Source: a virus
Virus record (IMG/VR): IMGVR_UViG_3300017739_001823
Coordinates: 1-27,296 of that record
Length of the DNA stretch: 27,296 nucleotides
Reading direction: 5' to 3' (one strand)
Both the position numbers and the translations under genes were made by a program. Within the stretch, counting starts at the first letter, position 1. Every line of letters begins with the position of its first letter. Under the pieces are notes generated by a model. That model saw only the letters and a list, made by a program, of their open reading frames with translations. It did not search any database and was not told the origin of the DNA. This document shows positions 1 to 6,739 of this stretch, in pieces.

Positions 1-1
1 T

Positions 2-1051
2 ACTGCACAAGGCATCATGCCACAAGTCGCTACACCGGTTGGATTACTTGAGCCACACTATATACAATCAGCTTTGGCTGAATCAATATTAATAAAAGAC
101 TCGCCATACATACCAGACTTTGCTCCAATCATAGAAATTATTTATGCACTACTATCAGTTCTACTTATATATGCAGTTATAACTTATATGAATGTTTATG
201 CTGGTGTAATATCAGCATTATTTATAAGTGTGGGCACGATGCTTCTAGGAAAATCACTAATCAGTCAGGGTATGCTAATAGATTTCACTTGGCCCTTAAT
301 TATGCAGTTTATAAGTGCTACAACCAGTTTTTATATGAGATTCAAAGAACAATGGAAACTAAGAAAACAAATAAAAGGTCAATTCAGCACATATTTGTCG
401 CCTGATATGGTAGATATTCTTGTAAAAAATCCTGAGATGATGAAATTAGGTGGCGAAAGAAAAGAAATGACATTTTTATTCACCGATATAGTTGGTTTTA
501 CACCTATATCCGAGGCCTACATGAAAAAAGACGATCCAGAGGGCCTAGTCGCACTAATAAATACATTTTTAGACCGTATGACAAAGATTTTATTAGAAAA
601 TGGTGCAACGATAGATAAATATATGGGTGATTGTATTATGGCATTTTGGAATGCACCTATTGATTGTGAGGACCATGCCAATAAAGCAATAAAATCAGCA
701 TTAGAGATTGAATTATTAGCAAAACAGCTAAATGACGAGTATAAAGACTTACCACCAATTGTCTTTGGCACAGGCATCAATACTGGTATATGTATTTGTG
801 GCAATATGGGGTCTGAATCTCGTTTTGATTACTCAGTAATAGGTGATAGTGTAAATTTGGCTGCACGACTTGAAGGCCAAACAAGGAATTACCAAACTCC
901 GGTCATTATTTCTGAGTTTACAGCTAATAAATGTGATTATGCTTTGAAAAAGCTAGATACAATAAAAGTCAAAGGCAAAGAGCAAAAAGTCGGCATATAT
1001 GCACCAATGTTTGATGGTGGTGTATTAAAGTTAGGTGGACAAAAGTCCTAA
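2..1051 (+). CDS. CHASE2-type adenylate cyclase, 5' end cut by window edge
   Basis: Class III nucleotidyl cyclase, expected to make cAMP from ATP at the inner membrane. The frame is open to the window edge, so the N-terminus is missing; residues are numbered from the Met codon at 17. Residues 1-30 resemble the end of a CHASE2 sensor domain (ATPVGL, then PHYIQ). Three hydrophobic segments follow at about 38-59, 61-82 and 87-107. The cyclase domain covers about 145-330. Metal-binding Asp157 (FTDIVGF) and Asp205 (MGD) are present. Lys201 and Asp271 (DYSVIGD) are the pair that selects adenine, and Asn280 and Arg284 complete the site, so it looks active and ATP-specific. It lies 19 bases before the lysis-type genes on the same strand. 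A sensory cyclase is unusual phage cargo; its role here is unknown. Confidence 0.9.
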   Translation, partial: TAQGIMPQVATPVGLLEPHYIQSALAESILIKDSPYIPDFAPIIEIIYALLSVLLIYAVITYMNVYAGVISALFISVGTMLLGKSLISQGMLIDFTWPLIMQFISATTSFYMRFKEQWKLRKQIKGQFSTYLSPDMVDILVKNPEMMKLGGERKEMTFLFTDIVGFTPISEAYMKKDDPEGLVALINTFLDRMTKILLENGATIDKYMGDCIMAFWNAPIDCEDHANKAIKSALEIELLAKQLNDEYKDLPPIVFGTGINTGICICGNMGSESRFDYSVIGDSVNLAARLEGQTRNYQTPVIISEFTANKCDYALKKLDTIKVKGKEQKVGIYAPMFDGGVLKLGGQKS

Positions 1052-1070
1052 AATGGAATAAATTAACCAA

Positions 1071-1481
1071 ATGGGATTTAAGCTATCTATAATCTTGAGT
1101 GTTCTGTTAGTTTCTGCCGTTCTCGGATCCGGCCTGTATATTAATTACTTGCATGACCAAATATCACAATTAAAAGCTAATGCGATTGTGTTAGAGACTG
1201 AAATACAAGCACAAAATAAAGACATTGAGAAATTAGTTGCTGATGCCAAAGCTACACAAAATAAAGTCAATGAATTGACTAAAAAAAATCAAGAAAGTGT
1301 CCGAGAAGTTAATAGACTGCGACAAACATTTGCAAATCACGATATGAATGACTTGGCACTTAATAAACCAACATTAATACAAAACAAAGTAAACAAAGCA
1401 ACATTGCGTGTCAAAAACACTTTGATTGAATTAACAAATCCGGATCAGTTTGATGAAGAATCTATTAACCCTAGCGACTAG
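1071..1481 (+). CDS. Inner-membrane spanin-like protein (Rz-like)
   Basis: A 136-residue protein with one N-terminal membrane anchor (about residues 5-24) and then a long, Lys/Glu/Gln-rich helical stretch (about 28-88) that looks like a coiled coil. This is the layout of i-spanins, which sit in the inner membrane and reach across the periplasm to disrupt the outer membrane at the end of lysis. The next gene overlaps its 3' end and encodes a lipoprotein, the usual i-spanin/o-spanin arrangement, and a lysozyme gene follows. The assignment rests on architecture and context; no family motif is diagnostic. It could be another membrane-anchored coiled-coil protein. Confidence 0.6.
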   Translation: MGFKLSIILSVLLVSAVLGSGLYINYLHDQISQLKANAIVLETEIQAQNKDIEKLVADAKATQNKVNELTKKNQESVREVNRLRQTFANHDMNDLALNKPTLIQNKVNKATLRVKNTLIELTNPDQFDEESINPSD

Positions 1482-1824
1482 CATAATTTTGATGTCCGGC
1501 TGCTCAATGCTGCCAAGTGTTGACCCTGTTGAAGTTGTGCGTGTTGAAAAAAGGCCACCAATGTATCACCCACCATTGCCACAAGAATTACAATTATTAG
1601 ATATTGATTGGGAAGTCATAAATCCTGAATTAATGAGGCAATATCTGACAGATCTAGAAAATGGCGAAGCACCACAAAATGCTTATTATGCATTGACCGG
1701 TAAAGATTATGAAAATCTCTCAATGAATATGGCAGAGTTTACTAGATACATAAAAGACATTTTGGCGATTGTAGAGTATTACAGAAAGTTTGAAGAAGAG
1801 CTAGAGGCGACAGAAAAGGATTAA
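1453..1824 (+). CDS. Outer-membrane spanin-like lipoprotein
   Basis: A 123-residue protein with a lipoprotein signal peptide: a short basic start, a hydrophobic stretch, then the lipobox LMSGC with the lipidated Cys near residue 17. After cleavage it should be anchored in the outer membrane facing the periplasm. The mature part begins Pro-rich (RPPMYHPPLP) and ends in a charged helix. The start overlaps the preceding membrane coiled-coil gene by 29 bases in another frame, as in Rz/Rz1-type pairs. I chose the ATG at 1453 over the adjacent TTG at 1450. It is longer than a classical Rz1, so it may have an additional role; the spanin call is an inference from lipobox and neighbours. Confidence 0.6.
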   Translation: MKNLLTLATSIILMSGCSMLPSVDPVEVVRVEKRPPMYHPPLPQELQLLDIDWEVINPELMRQYLTDLENGEAPQNAYYALTGKDYENLSMNMAEFTRYIKDILAIVEYYRKFEEELEATEKD

Positions 1825-1835
1825 TATGCTAATAT
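1825..1835 (+). promoter_or_regulatory. Extended -10 promoter-like site before holin-like gene
   Basis: TATGCTAATAT, identical to the 11-mer before the terminase genes, in the 35-base gap before the holin-like gene. It could give the lysis genes their own late transcript. Confidence 0.35.
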
Positions 1836-1859
1836 TTCCACATAAAAAGGGAGGAGATT

Positions 1860-2060
1860 ATGTTAGATTTCTTTGAATGGATAGTGCGTTGGTCACAAAT
1901 CATACCTTGGTTAGTTATGGGTGCAAGTGCGATTGCTGCAATAACACCTACACCAAAAGATGATGCGTGGATTGGTAAGGCCTATAAAGTGTTGGATTTT
2001 ATTGCACTTAATATCGGCAAAGCCAAAGATACAGCACAGTCCAAAAATATACTTAAATAA
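1860..2060 (+). CDS. Small membrane protein, holin-like
   Basis: A 66-residue protein with one clear hydrophobic segment (about residues 8-30, from IVRWSQIIPWL to AIAAI), then a soluble C-terminus rich in Lys and Asp. It lies between the spanin-like genes and the lysozyme, where a holin (the membrane pore that releases or times the endolysin) is expected. A strong Shine-Dalgarno (GGGAGGAG) precedes the ATG. Its stop codon overlaps the next start as TAATG. With one membrane segment and no diagnostic motif, holin is a contextual guess. Confidence 0.55.
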   Translation: MLDFFEWIVRWSQIIPWLVMGASAIAAITPTPKDDAWIGKAYKVLDFIALNIGKAKDTAQSKNILK

Positions 2061-2434
2061 TGAGTAGTCCGGAGCCATTTGTTTATAACTGCACTCTTGA
2101 TAGAGTGATTGATGGTGATACCGTTGATGTTGATATAGATCTTGGCTTCGGTGTTTGGCTCAAAAAACAAAGAGTGCGATTAAATGGGATAGATACACCT
2201 GAATCACGCACAAGAGATCTCGCAGAGAAAAAATTAGGCCTTGAAGCAAAAGCAAGGTTACAAGAGTTATGCATAGGAGATTTCAAAGTAAAGTCATTAG
2301 GGAAAGGGAAGTATGGTCGCATACTGGGAATCCCATACACACATGAAGGAAAAGATATATGTCAAATGCTTATTGACGAAGGCCATGCAGTTGCTTATGA
2401 CGGTGGTAAGAAAAAACAATGGGGAGATTACTAA
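2060..2434 (+). CDS. Staphylococcal-nuclease-like (SNase) endonuclease
   Basis: A 124-residue SNase-fold nuclease, a Ca2+-dependent enzyme family that cleaves DNA or RNA. Visible family signatures are DRVIDGDTVDVDI near residues 14-26, RVRLNGIDTPES at about 38-49 with the catalytic-region Arg and Asp, a Glu-rich helix after it, and KGKYGRILG with the second Arg. There is no signal peptide, so it should act in the cytoplasm or be released at lysis. It sits between the holin-like gene and the lysozyme with one-base overlap and one-base spacing. It may degrade host nucleic acid or process phage DNA; the sequence does not say which. Confidence 0.85.
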   Translation: MSSPEPFVYNCTLDRVIDGDTVDVDIDLGFGVWLKKQRVRLNGIDTPESRTRDLAEKKLGLEAKARLQELCIGDFKVKSLGKGKYGRILGIPYTHEGKDICQMLIDEGHAVAYDGGKKKQWGDY

Positions 2435-2435
2435 A

Positions 2436-2891
2436 ATGAACACATCAAATGAGGGAATCAGTTTAATTAAGAAATTTGAAGGACTGGAGACAACAGCATA
2501 CCGTTGCTCAGCAAATGTTCTTACAATTGGGTATGGCCATACAAAAGGAGTGCAAGAAGGCGATGAGTGGAGCGAGGCACACGCAGAGGATGTCCTAAGA
2601 GCAGATCTTGTTGAGTTTGAGGGTTATATTCACGACATGGTGAATGTGCCGTTAGAACAATGTCAATTAGATGCTCTTGTTGCATGGTGTTTCAATATCG
2701 GCCCTGCAAATGCTAAGTCATCATCAGCAATCAGACTGCTGAACGAAGGAAAATACCAAGAAGTTCCGGCTTCTATGCGATTATGGAATAAAGCGACTGT
2801 GAATGGTGAGAAAGTTGTATTGGAAGGATTAGTGCGTAGAAGGAGTGCTGAATCAATGTTATTTATGGGTAAAGACTGGACTGATATCTAA
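2436..2891 (+). CDS. GH24 lysozyme (T4/P21-type endolysin)
   Basis: A 151-residue muramidase that hydrolyses the MurNAc-GlcNAc bond of peptidoglycan at lysis. I start at the ATG at 2436, just after the nuclease stop, because the family domain begins at once (EGISLIKKFEG). The catalytic Glu is residue 15; the TIGYGHT motif supplies Thr30. The position usually held by Asp is Cys24 (AYRC), a Glu/Cys/Thr arrangement also seen in other phage GH24 enzymes. The C-terminal RR..E motif common in this family appears as GLVRRRSAE. There is no signal peptide or SAR segment, so it probably needs a holin. Its stop overlaps the next start. Confidence 0.93.
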   Translation: MNTSNEGISLIKKFEGLETTAYRCSANVLTIGYGHTKGVQEGDEWSEAHAEDVLRADLVEFEGYIHDMVNVPLEQCQLDALVAWCFNIGPANAKSSSAIRLLNEGKYQEVPASMRLWNKATVNGEKVVLEGLVRRRSAESMLFMGKDWTDI

Positions 2892-3106
2892 TGGCATTAA
2901 GTAAAACTCAAAACAAAAGATTAGCCGGTATATTAGCAGTAATGACGAATGATAATGTTCCTTACGAAGCTATTGAAGGCCTAGTCAAAGAGGGTTTTAT
3001 AGAAAACAAAAACGATGACCTGCAACTAACAGATAAAGGACTAGATGAGAAAAATCGGCTTTGTACTTTAGCCGGACTCAATATCAGTTATACGACTGAA
3101 AAATAA
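2891..3106 (+). CDS. Small hypothetical protein, wHTH-like
   Basis: A 71-residue protein with no recognised family. The sequence looks like a short winged-helix unit: basic N-terminal helix, then AIEGLVKEGFIE, then LTDKGLDEKNRL, reminiscent of the recognition helix and wing of MarR/PadR-type folds. The start overlaps the lysozyme stop (TAATG), so it is translated with the lysis module. It is the last plus-strand gene before a tail-to-tail junction with the leftward genes; the two stop codons are adjacent. A DNA-binding role is only a fold-level guess. Confidence 0.7.
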   Translation: MALSKTQNKRLAGILAVMTNDNVPYEAIEGLVKEGFIENKNDDLQLTDKGLDEKNRLCTLAGLNISYTTEK

Positions 3107-3346
3107 TTACTTGTAGCTTGAACGGTAGCCGTTGTTATTCTTCGGCTTTTTGTTTGGCTTCATGCCACCTTTATTTACTTTTCTTTTTTTCTTTTTCGGA
3201 TCTTTTGACCCATGACTTGCACCATACGGCATATCTTTTCTCCTATTTTTTTGGTTATGTGCCATTATTGATGTCGCAATAGCAAAATAACCAGTTGCTA
3301 TTGTTAATATAACAGGTATTAGGAATTCATGGAAGAACTCTGTCAT
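3107..3346 (-). CDS. Small membrane protein with a very basic tail
   Basis: A 79-residue protein with no recognised family. Residues about 8-28 form one hydrophobic membrane segment; the remaining C-terminus is packed with Lys, Arg, Asn and Gly and should be cytoplasmic and nucleic-acid- or phospholipid-binding by charge. I choose the ATG at 3346 because it overlaps the upstream stop as ATGA, typical of translational coupling in this operon; a longer start at 3370 lies inside the upstream gene. It is the last gene of the leftward operon. Confidence 0.65.
   Translation of the reverse strand: MTEFFHEFLIPVILTIATGYFAIATSIMAHNQKNRRKDMPYGASHGSKDPKKKKRKVNKGGMKPNKKPKNNNGYRSSYK
3127..3151 (+). terminator. 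Possible rho-independent terminator after the lysis module
   Basis: AGCCG (3127-3131) can pair with CGGCT (3143-3147) across an 11-base loop, followed by a run of five T. It lies 20 bases past the last plus-strand gene, inside the 3' end of the convergent gene. The stem is short, so this is weak. Confidence 0.3.
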
Positions 3347-3882
3347 TTCCACAGAGGGCCACCGTACCAAGCGACCAAACTGTATCTTGTGCCTTTGGTT
3401 ACACCAGTAACACTATGAGACAAAAAAGAAGGGAAAATAATCATTGAGCCTTGTTCAGATAATTCTTTTGGTGGTGTGGGTGTGTTAGAGAATACCAACT
3501 CACCACCTTCGTAATCATTTAATTCACTTAGTTGAACTGTAACACTTAATTTTCTTGCATACATTTCTTTTGTTTGAAACAAATCCATGTGCCAGTCGTA
3601 ATGACAATTTGTGTCATATTTCGCAATCTGAAACTCAACACAATTCAAATTTATATCAAAGCCAAATATGTGATTGTTTGCTTGGTCAACATATGGGTCA
3701 AGCAAACTTTTGAATTTACCCCATAAAGGGTGACCAAAGGGAATACCCATGACCTCACTATCCCTGATGGCAGAAAGTGTATTCCCTTCGGTCTTGGCAC
3801 GGACAGGCTTTGCGTATAGGCCTATTACTTCTTCACAAACTTCTTTTGTGAAGGGCCTGTCACCCCACCAATAACTTATCAT
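3343..3882 (-). CDS. 2OG-Fe(II) oxygenase, prolyl-4-hydroxylase-like
   Basis: A 179-residue double-stranded beta-helix dioxygenase that should couple oxidative decarboxylation of 2-oxoglutarate to hydroxylation of a substrate. The iron-binding His-x-Asp is in YDWHMD (about residues 94-99), the distal His is in FLSHSVTGV, and the 2OG-binding Arg is in KGTRYSLVAWY. The EGGELVF stretch is typical of the P4H/PKHD branch. Similar enzymes are frequent in marine phage genomes. The substrate is unknown: protein prolyl or lysyl residues, a small molecule or a nucleic acid are all possible. It overlaps both neighbours by 4 bases. It is unrelated in sequence to the TET/JBP-type dioxygenase at 10042. Confidence 0.88.
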   Translation of the reverse strand: MISYWWGDRPFTKEVCEEVIGLYAKPVRAKTEGNTLSAIRDSEVMGIPFGHPLWGKFKSLLDPYVDQANNHIFGFDINLNCVEFQIAKYDTNCHYDWHMDLFQTKEMYARKLSVTVQLSELNDYEGGELVFSNTPTPPKELSEQGSMIIFPSFLSHSVTGVTKGTRYSLVAWYGGPLWK

Positions 3883-4121
3883 TTATAGTAGCCGTAAACA
3901 GTATGAGTTAGATCTCCTCTCTTATCTGTTCTTTGAAAAAATTTATATCCCCATTGTTTACGGAACTGACTCCTACCTTCTTTATCTGACAAATATTTTT
4001 CATTGGCCCATTTATACTCGGCATCAAGCATATTTTTCCAACGGTAATAATTATCCTCATAAGACATAGTATCTATGTAGTTAAACTTCGGAAACGGTGC
4101 GAATACTTTTTCATCTTTCAT
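3879..4121 (-). CDS. Hypothetical protein
   Basis: An 80-residue, aromatic- and charge-rich protein (many Tyr, Trp, Lys) with no recognised family, signal peptide or membrane segment. I start at the ATG at 4121, preceded by AGAGG at a good distance and lying one base after the upstream stop; a longer start at 4145 would overlap the upstream gene. It overlaps the oxygenase start by 4 bases, so the two are probably translationally coupled. Confidence 0.65.
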   Translation of the reverse strand: MKDEKVFAPFPKFNYIDTMSYEDNYYRWKNMLDAEYKWANEKYLSDKEGRSQFRKQWGYKFFQRTDKRGDLTHTVYGYYK

Positions 4122-4122
4122 A

Positions 4123-4374
4123 TTAATACCTCTCATAAACTTCAAGTCTGCTAGTTTTTACTTTAACCATTTTACCTAGTTCCTCATCATAAAAATATGA
4201 TAAGCCAAGGCCCTCACGGTAATATTTACTGCCTCTTAGTTTCAAGTGTTTGCTTTCAACAGGGCCGTAGTAAGTACCAAAGATTGTTGTATTTCTGATT
4301 CTACAAAAACAACCCATCTCAAGATCTGGATTCTTAGGTGTATTATCAGGGTGTACTGATTTAATGTAAGACAT
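4123..4374 (-). CDS. Hypothetical protein, small beta-rich
   Basis: An 83-residue protein with no recognised family. It contains GCFCRI near residue 30 and alternating polar/hydrophobic stretches suggesting beta strands. The start at 4374 is chosen because GGAGG sits seven bases upstream within the end of the preceding gene, giving a 14-base overlap. An upstream start at 4401 has poorer support. Role unknown. Confidence 0.65.
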   Translation of the reverse strand: MSYIKSVHPDNTPKNPDLEMGCFCRIRNTTIFGTYYGPVESKHLKLRGSKYYREGLGLSYFYDEELGKMVKVKTSRLEVYERY

Positions 4375-4660
4375 GATTGACCTCCATATTATTTTCTTCA
4401 ATGTCGCTAATCATTTGTTGCTCAACAACTTGTAAATAAACTTTTAGAAACTCAGGTGCCCAGTTTAATGGTTTTTTATTTGCACGAAGAAAATCTATTG
4501 TTCCAAGCAATAACTTTGAACGCACATCAGATATTTCATCTCGCATCTCATGAGCAAAGTCTGACTCAGTTTTATGCCAACTTTTTTGTATATACCATTC
4601 TGCACTAGCACGGCATATGTATTGCTCCAAATCTATGAACTCATCTTTATGCCCAATCAT
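4361..4660 (-). CDS. Hypothetical helical protein
   Basis: A 99-residue, mostly helical, acidic protein with no recognised family. I start at the ATG at 4660 (MIGHKDEF), preceded by GGGAGA, which gives a 14-base overlap with the upstream gene, the same length as the overlap at this gene's own 3' end. A start at 4735 would overlap the upstream gene by 89 bases and is unlikely. Composition (Trp, Gln, Glu, Leu) suggests a small alpha-helical bundle. Confidence 0.6.
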   Translation of the reverse strand: MIGHKDEFIDLEQYICRASAEWYIQKSWHKTESDFAHEMRDEISDVRSKLLLGTIDFLRANKKPLNWAPEFLKVYLQVVEQQMISDIEENNMEVNHVLH

Positions 4661-4832
4661 GATTCTCTCCCACATCCTTTGAGATAACATAACACGCAAT
4701 GTTTTCTTTTTGAAGTCTTGCAATCTTGTCATCAACCCAACTTAGGTCTTTTGTTTGCAAACACCAAATCCAACCTTTGTCACCATTTGGTAACTCAAGC
4801 CAACGCATAACTCTATAAATCTTCTCGCTCAT
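4647..4832 (-). CDS. Small hypothetical protein
   Basis: A 61-residue protein, no recognised family. The order looks like beta-beta-alpha-beta: KIYRVMRWLEL, WIWCLQTKDLSW, a helix, then IACYVISKDVG. It overlaps the upstream DUF2958 gene by 4 bases as ATGA, arguing that it is really translated. No function can be assigned. Confidence 0.6.
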   Translation of the reverse strand: MSEKIYRVMRWLELPNGDKGWIWCLQTKDLSWVDDKIARLQKENIACYVISKDVGENHDWA

Positions 4833-5155
4833 ACCTCTATGCCTCCTGCAACTCTAGCATCCTCGTAGTATTGCATAAGAGTTTTTTCAGGTGCCCAATA
4901 TTGGTCTCTCTCAATCATTGGCACAGATCCCATACGCATCTCAGTAATTTCTGACAAAGCAACATAACCCAACTCAGGACAACCCATACCAAGGTCGCAA
5001 AGACCAAACATAGTGCCGTCCTCGTTAATCTCACTTATAAGCCAAGTGCCCTGTCCGAATGCATTAAACAGCTTCAGATAGGGCCTTCTTGCTTCTTCCG
5101 GCTTTTTCAAATTACCGGCACACAGTCTTTCAATATCTTTAGTTATCAATTTCAT
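4829..5155 (-). CDS. DUF2958 family protein
   Basis: A 108-residue protein that I recognise as DUF2958 from the core TWLISE, FGLCDLGMGCPELGYVALSE and the following IERD. DUF2958 proteins occur in phages, plasmids and integrative elements; their biochemical role is not known. It overlaps the upstream gene by one base and the downstream one by four, so it belongs to the same leftward operon as the recombination genes. Confidence 0.8.
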   Translation of the reverse strand: MKLITKDIERLCAGNLKKPEEARRPYLKLFNAFGQGTWLISEINEDGTMFGLCDLGMGCPELGYVALSEITEMRMGSVPMIERDQYWAPEKTLMQYYEDARVAGGIEV

Positions 5156-6132
5156 TACAGCACCTCCACTTTTGTAGGTCTTTCATAGAAGCCAAAGAAC
5201 TGCTCTCCGTTGGCTCTCGTAACTCTAGCAAGGAACTTTACTTGTGTTCCTTCTAAGTCATCAAGAAGCTGAACTGAATTAGCAACTTTTTTAGGACAAG
5301 TACCGTAAACTGTATAACCTTTGTTATCTTTTACAAATATCTTTGTCTGTCTGCCGTAGTAACCTTCAACAACTTTGGCCTTAGTGATAGTGCCTTCAAC
5401 AAACTGCTTGAAGCCACTTTTTTGTATTGGCTTCATGTTTGCAAGTTCTTTTAGGTAATCATTTCTTATTTGTTGATACTTTTCTGTTTTAACAGCAACA
5501 TCAGCATCACTAGGGAAATCAGCACAAATCCTAACAAAGAAGTCTATTTGTGCAGGAGTTAGTGACTGTCCATCAATACCTCTTGAATAAATATCTCTGA
5601 ATGGACCCCAAGCAAAAGTTTTTCTTGCAGCCATACAGTTAATAAACTTAGCAGCATCAACATTAGATATGTCTTGATGTTTCAATATATCCCAGTCAGA
5701 AGGATCGCCATCAAGCACATCAAAAAGTTTGTTACGAATCTGGAAGAAACCGTCAACACAGTATTCCTCAACCCATTCAGACATCTCATTAAGAATAACC
5801 TCATCAAATCCTTGTGTGGCCAATGTTGAATAGAACTTCTGGATATTGTCTGCCTTTCTGCCTGTTTTTGAAGTGTCATACTGACGCATATCACTTTTCT
5901 CACAGATATAGAAATCATCAATAGAATTAGATTTACAGTAATCAATAAAAGTATTGACTGCTTTGGTGTAATCTTTGGAAACATTACGGACATACTGCCA
6001 CTTACCCATCTGATTGATATATACAGGTGAAGGTGAAGACTCATCCCACCAATACATACAATACATTTTTTGATTAGGTTTTAGTGCGTAGGCACCGTGA
6101 TTAGGTTTTAGATTTTCATTTTTATTTGTCAT
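5155..6132 (-). CDS. Conserved-looking hypothetical, OB-like C-terminus
   Basis: A 325-residue protein whose family I do not recognise. The N-terminal half is mixed and rich in Tyr, Trp and Asp, followed by a helical middle. The last ~80 residues (from FVEGTITKAKVVEGYYG onward) look like a five-stranded OB or S1-like barrel, with alternating strands and basic/aromatic residues suited to nucleic acid binding; this is inference from pattern only. I choose the ATG at 6132 because GGAG lies directly upstream, rather than 6147. It is the first gene after a possible promoter region (6133-6221) and lies in the recombination module, so a DNA-handling role is plausible. Confidence 0.75.
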   Translation of the reverse strand: MTNKNENLKPNHGAYALKPNQKMYCMYWWDESSPSPVYINQMGKWQYVRNVSKDYTKAVNTFIDYCKSNSIDDFYICEKSDMRQYDTSKTGRKADNIQKFYSTLATQGFDEVILNEMSEWVEEYCVDGFFQIRNKLFDVLDGDPSDWDILKHQDISNVDAAKFINCMAARKTFAWGPFRDIYSRGIDGQSLTPAQIDFFVRICADFPSDADVAVKTEKYQQIRNDYLKELANMKPIQKSGFKQFVEGTITKAKVVEGYYGRQTKIFVKDNKGYTVYGTCPKKVANSVQLLDDLEGTQVKFLARVTRANGEQFFGFYERPTKVEVL

Positions 6133-6157
6133 ATTTACTCCTGTCATAAAAAAAAAG

Positions 6158-6188
6158 TCAACTCAAGCAACTATTGTCGCTCATTATG
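6158..6188 (-). promoter_or_regulatory. Shared leftward regulatory motif, copy 1
   Basis: Read on the minus strand, CATAATGA (6181-6188), 13 bases, then CTTGAGTTGA (6158-6167), a T-run and the Shine-Dalgarno of the 325-aa gene. The same two words precede the leftward operon at 17090. CATAAT could be a -10 element. A GGAATAAAA word lies just upstream on the same strand (6204-6212). Confidence 0.45.
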
Positions 6189-6221
6189 TCAAAAAAACAA
6201 CTGTTTTATTCCGTTTTGGGT

Positions 6222-6386
6222 TTACCTTATTTCTTCGTAGCAAAGGTCAATCATTTTTTTTATAAGTTCACCGTTCTTGACCATGTAATATTTTCTAAGG
6301 GCCGTCAGCTTTTTGTTTGTCTCTGGGTCAATCCTAAATTGGACTGTCTGAGTATTTGGTTTTTTGTTTTCAAAATGTAGTTTCAT
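6222..6386 (-). CDS. Ribbon-helix-helix-like small DNA-binding protein
   Basis: A 54-residue open reading frame, read directly from the minus strand: MKLHFENKKPN, then TQTVQFRIDPETNKKL, and two helices ending in LIKKMIDLCYEEIR. A basic/polar strand followed by two helices is the Arc/CopG ribbon-helix-helix layout, in which dimers bind DNA through the paired strands. A GGAG Shine-Dalgarno lies seven to eight bases upstream of the ATG. It fills an otherwise empty stretch between the HNH gene and the 325-aa gene, and could be a regulator of the leftward operon. The family call is from pattern, not from a search. Confidence 0.65.
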   Translation of the reverse strand: MKLHFENKKPNTQTVQFRIDPETNKKLTALRKYYMVKNGELIKKMIDLCYEEIR

Positions 6387-6418
6387 AAAATCTCCTAGTC
6401 TTTATTCTTGTTTTATTT

Positions 6419-6739
6419 CTAAAATGGCAGATCTGATTCGTCCTCATTCTGCGTACCCTCATATAATCTTTTTGCATATTCTTGTCCGGCAGTTTCATTA
6501 TCTAAGTAATGGTCATAAAATTTAAACTCATTCCCAAACTTTGTGTGTAATTCTGCATGATGTTTGAAGCATAAAGGAACAGTATGCTCATCACCAGATC
6601 GCATACCAAATCCTCTTTTTCTATCCACAGGTTTTAATAAATGGTGCACCTGAACTGGCGATGCACCACAAATCATGCAAGGCAAAGAAGCGACATAAAG
6701 CAGATGTGCTTTATTTTCATATCTTCTTTTTTTCTTCAT
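6419..6739 (-). CDS. HNH-type nuclease (DUF968/YbcO-like) with an SSB-like tail
   Basis: A 106-residue zinc-type HNH protein. Cys21-x2-Cys24 (CMICG), His32-His33 (VHHLL), Asp50, Cys57 and the CFKHHAELH segment give the pattern of the DUF968/YbcO/Ref-like group found in phage recombination modules, which cut DNA during recombination. GFGMRSGDEHTVPLC matches the conserved middle. The C-terminus ends NEDESDLPF, an acidic tip closely resembling the SSB tail that recruits partner proteins; that is unusual for a nuclease. It overlaps the upstream gene by 23 bases. Confidence 0.82.
   Translation of the reverse strand: MKKKRRYENKAHLLYVASLPCMICGASPVQVHHLLKPVDRKRGFGMRSGDEHTVPLCFKHHAELHTKFGNEFKFYDHYLDNETAGQEYAKRLYEGTQNEDESDLPF

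Noticed and set aside
2-1051. Pycsar-type antiphage cyclase
   Set aside because: The active site has the adenine-selecting Lys/Asp pair and a CHASE2/membrane layout, and no effector gene is adjacent; the next gene is spanin-like.
3177-3204. PKKKKRKV stretch resembling a eukaryotic nuclear localisation signal
   Set aside because: It lies in a generally Lys-rich tail of a small bacterial-virus membrane protein; poly-Lys codons make the match unsurprising.
6174-6380. Plus-strand 68-residue frame in the 325-aa gene upstream region
   Set aside because: Phe/Leu/Val-rich composition and no Shine-Dalgarno; the minus strand holds the better-supported 54-residue gene.
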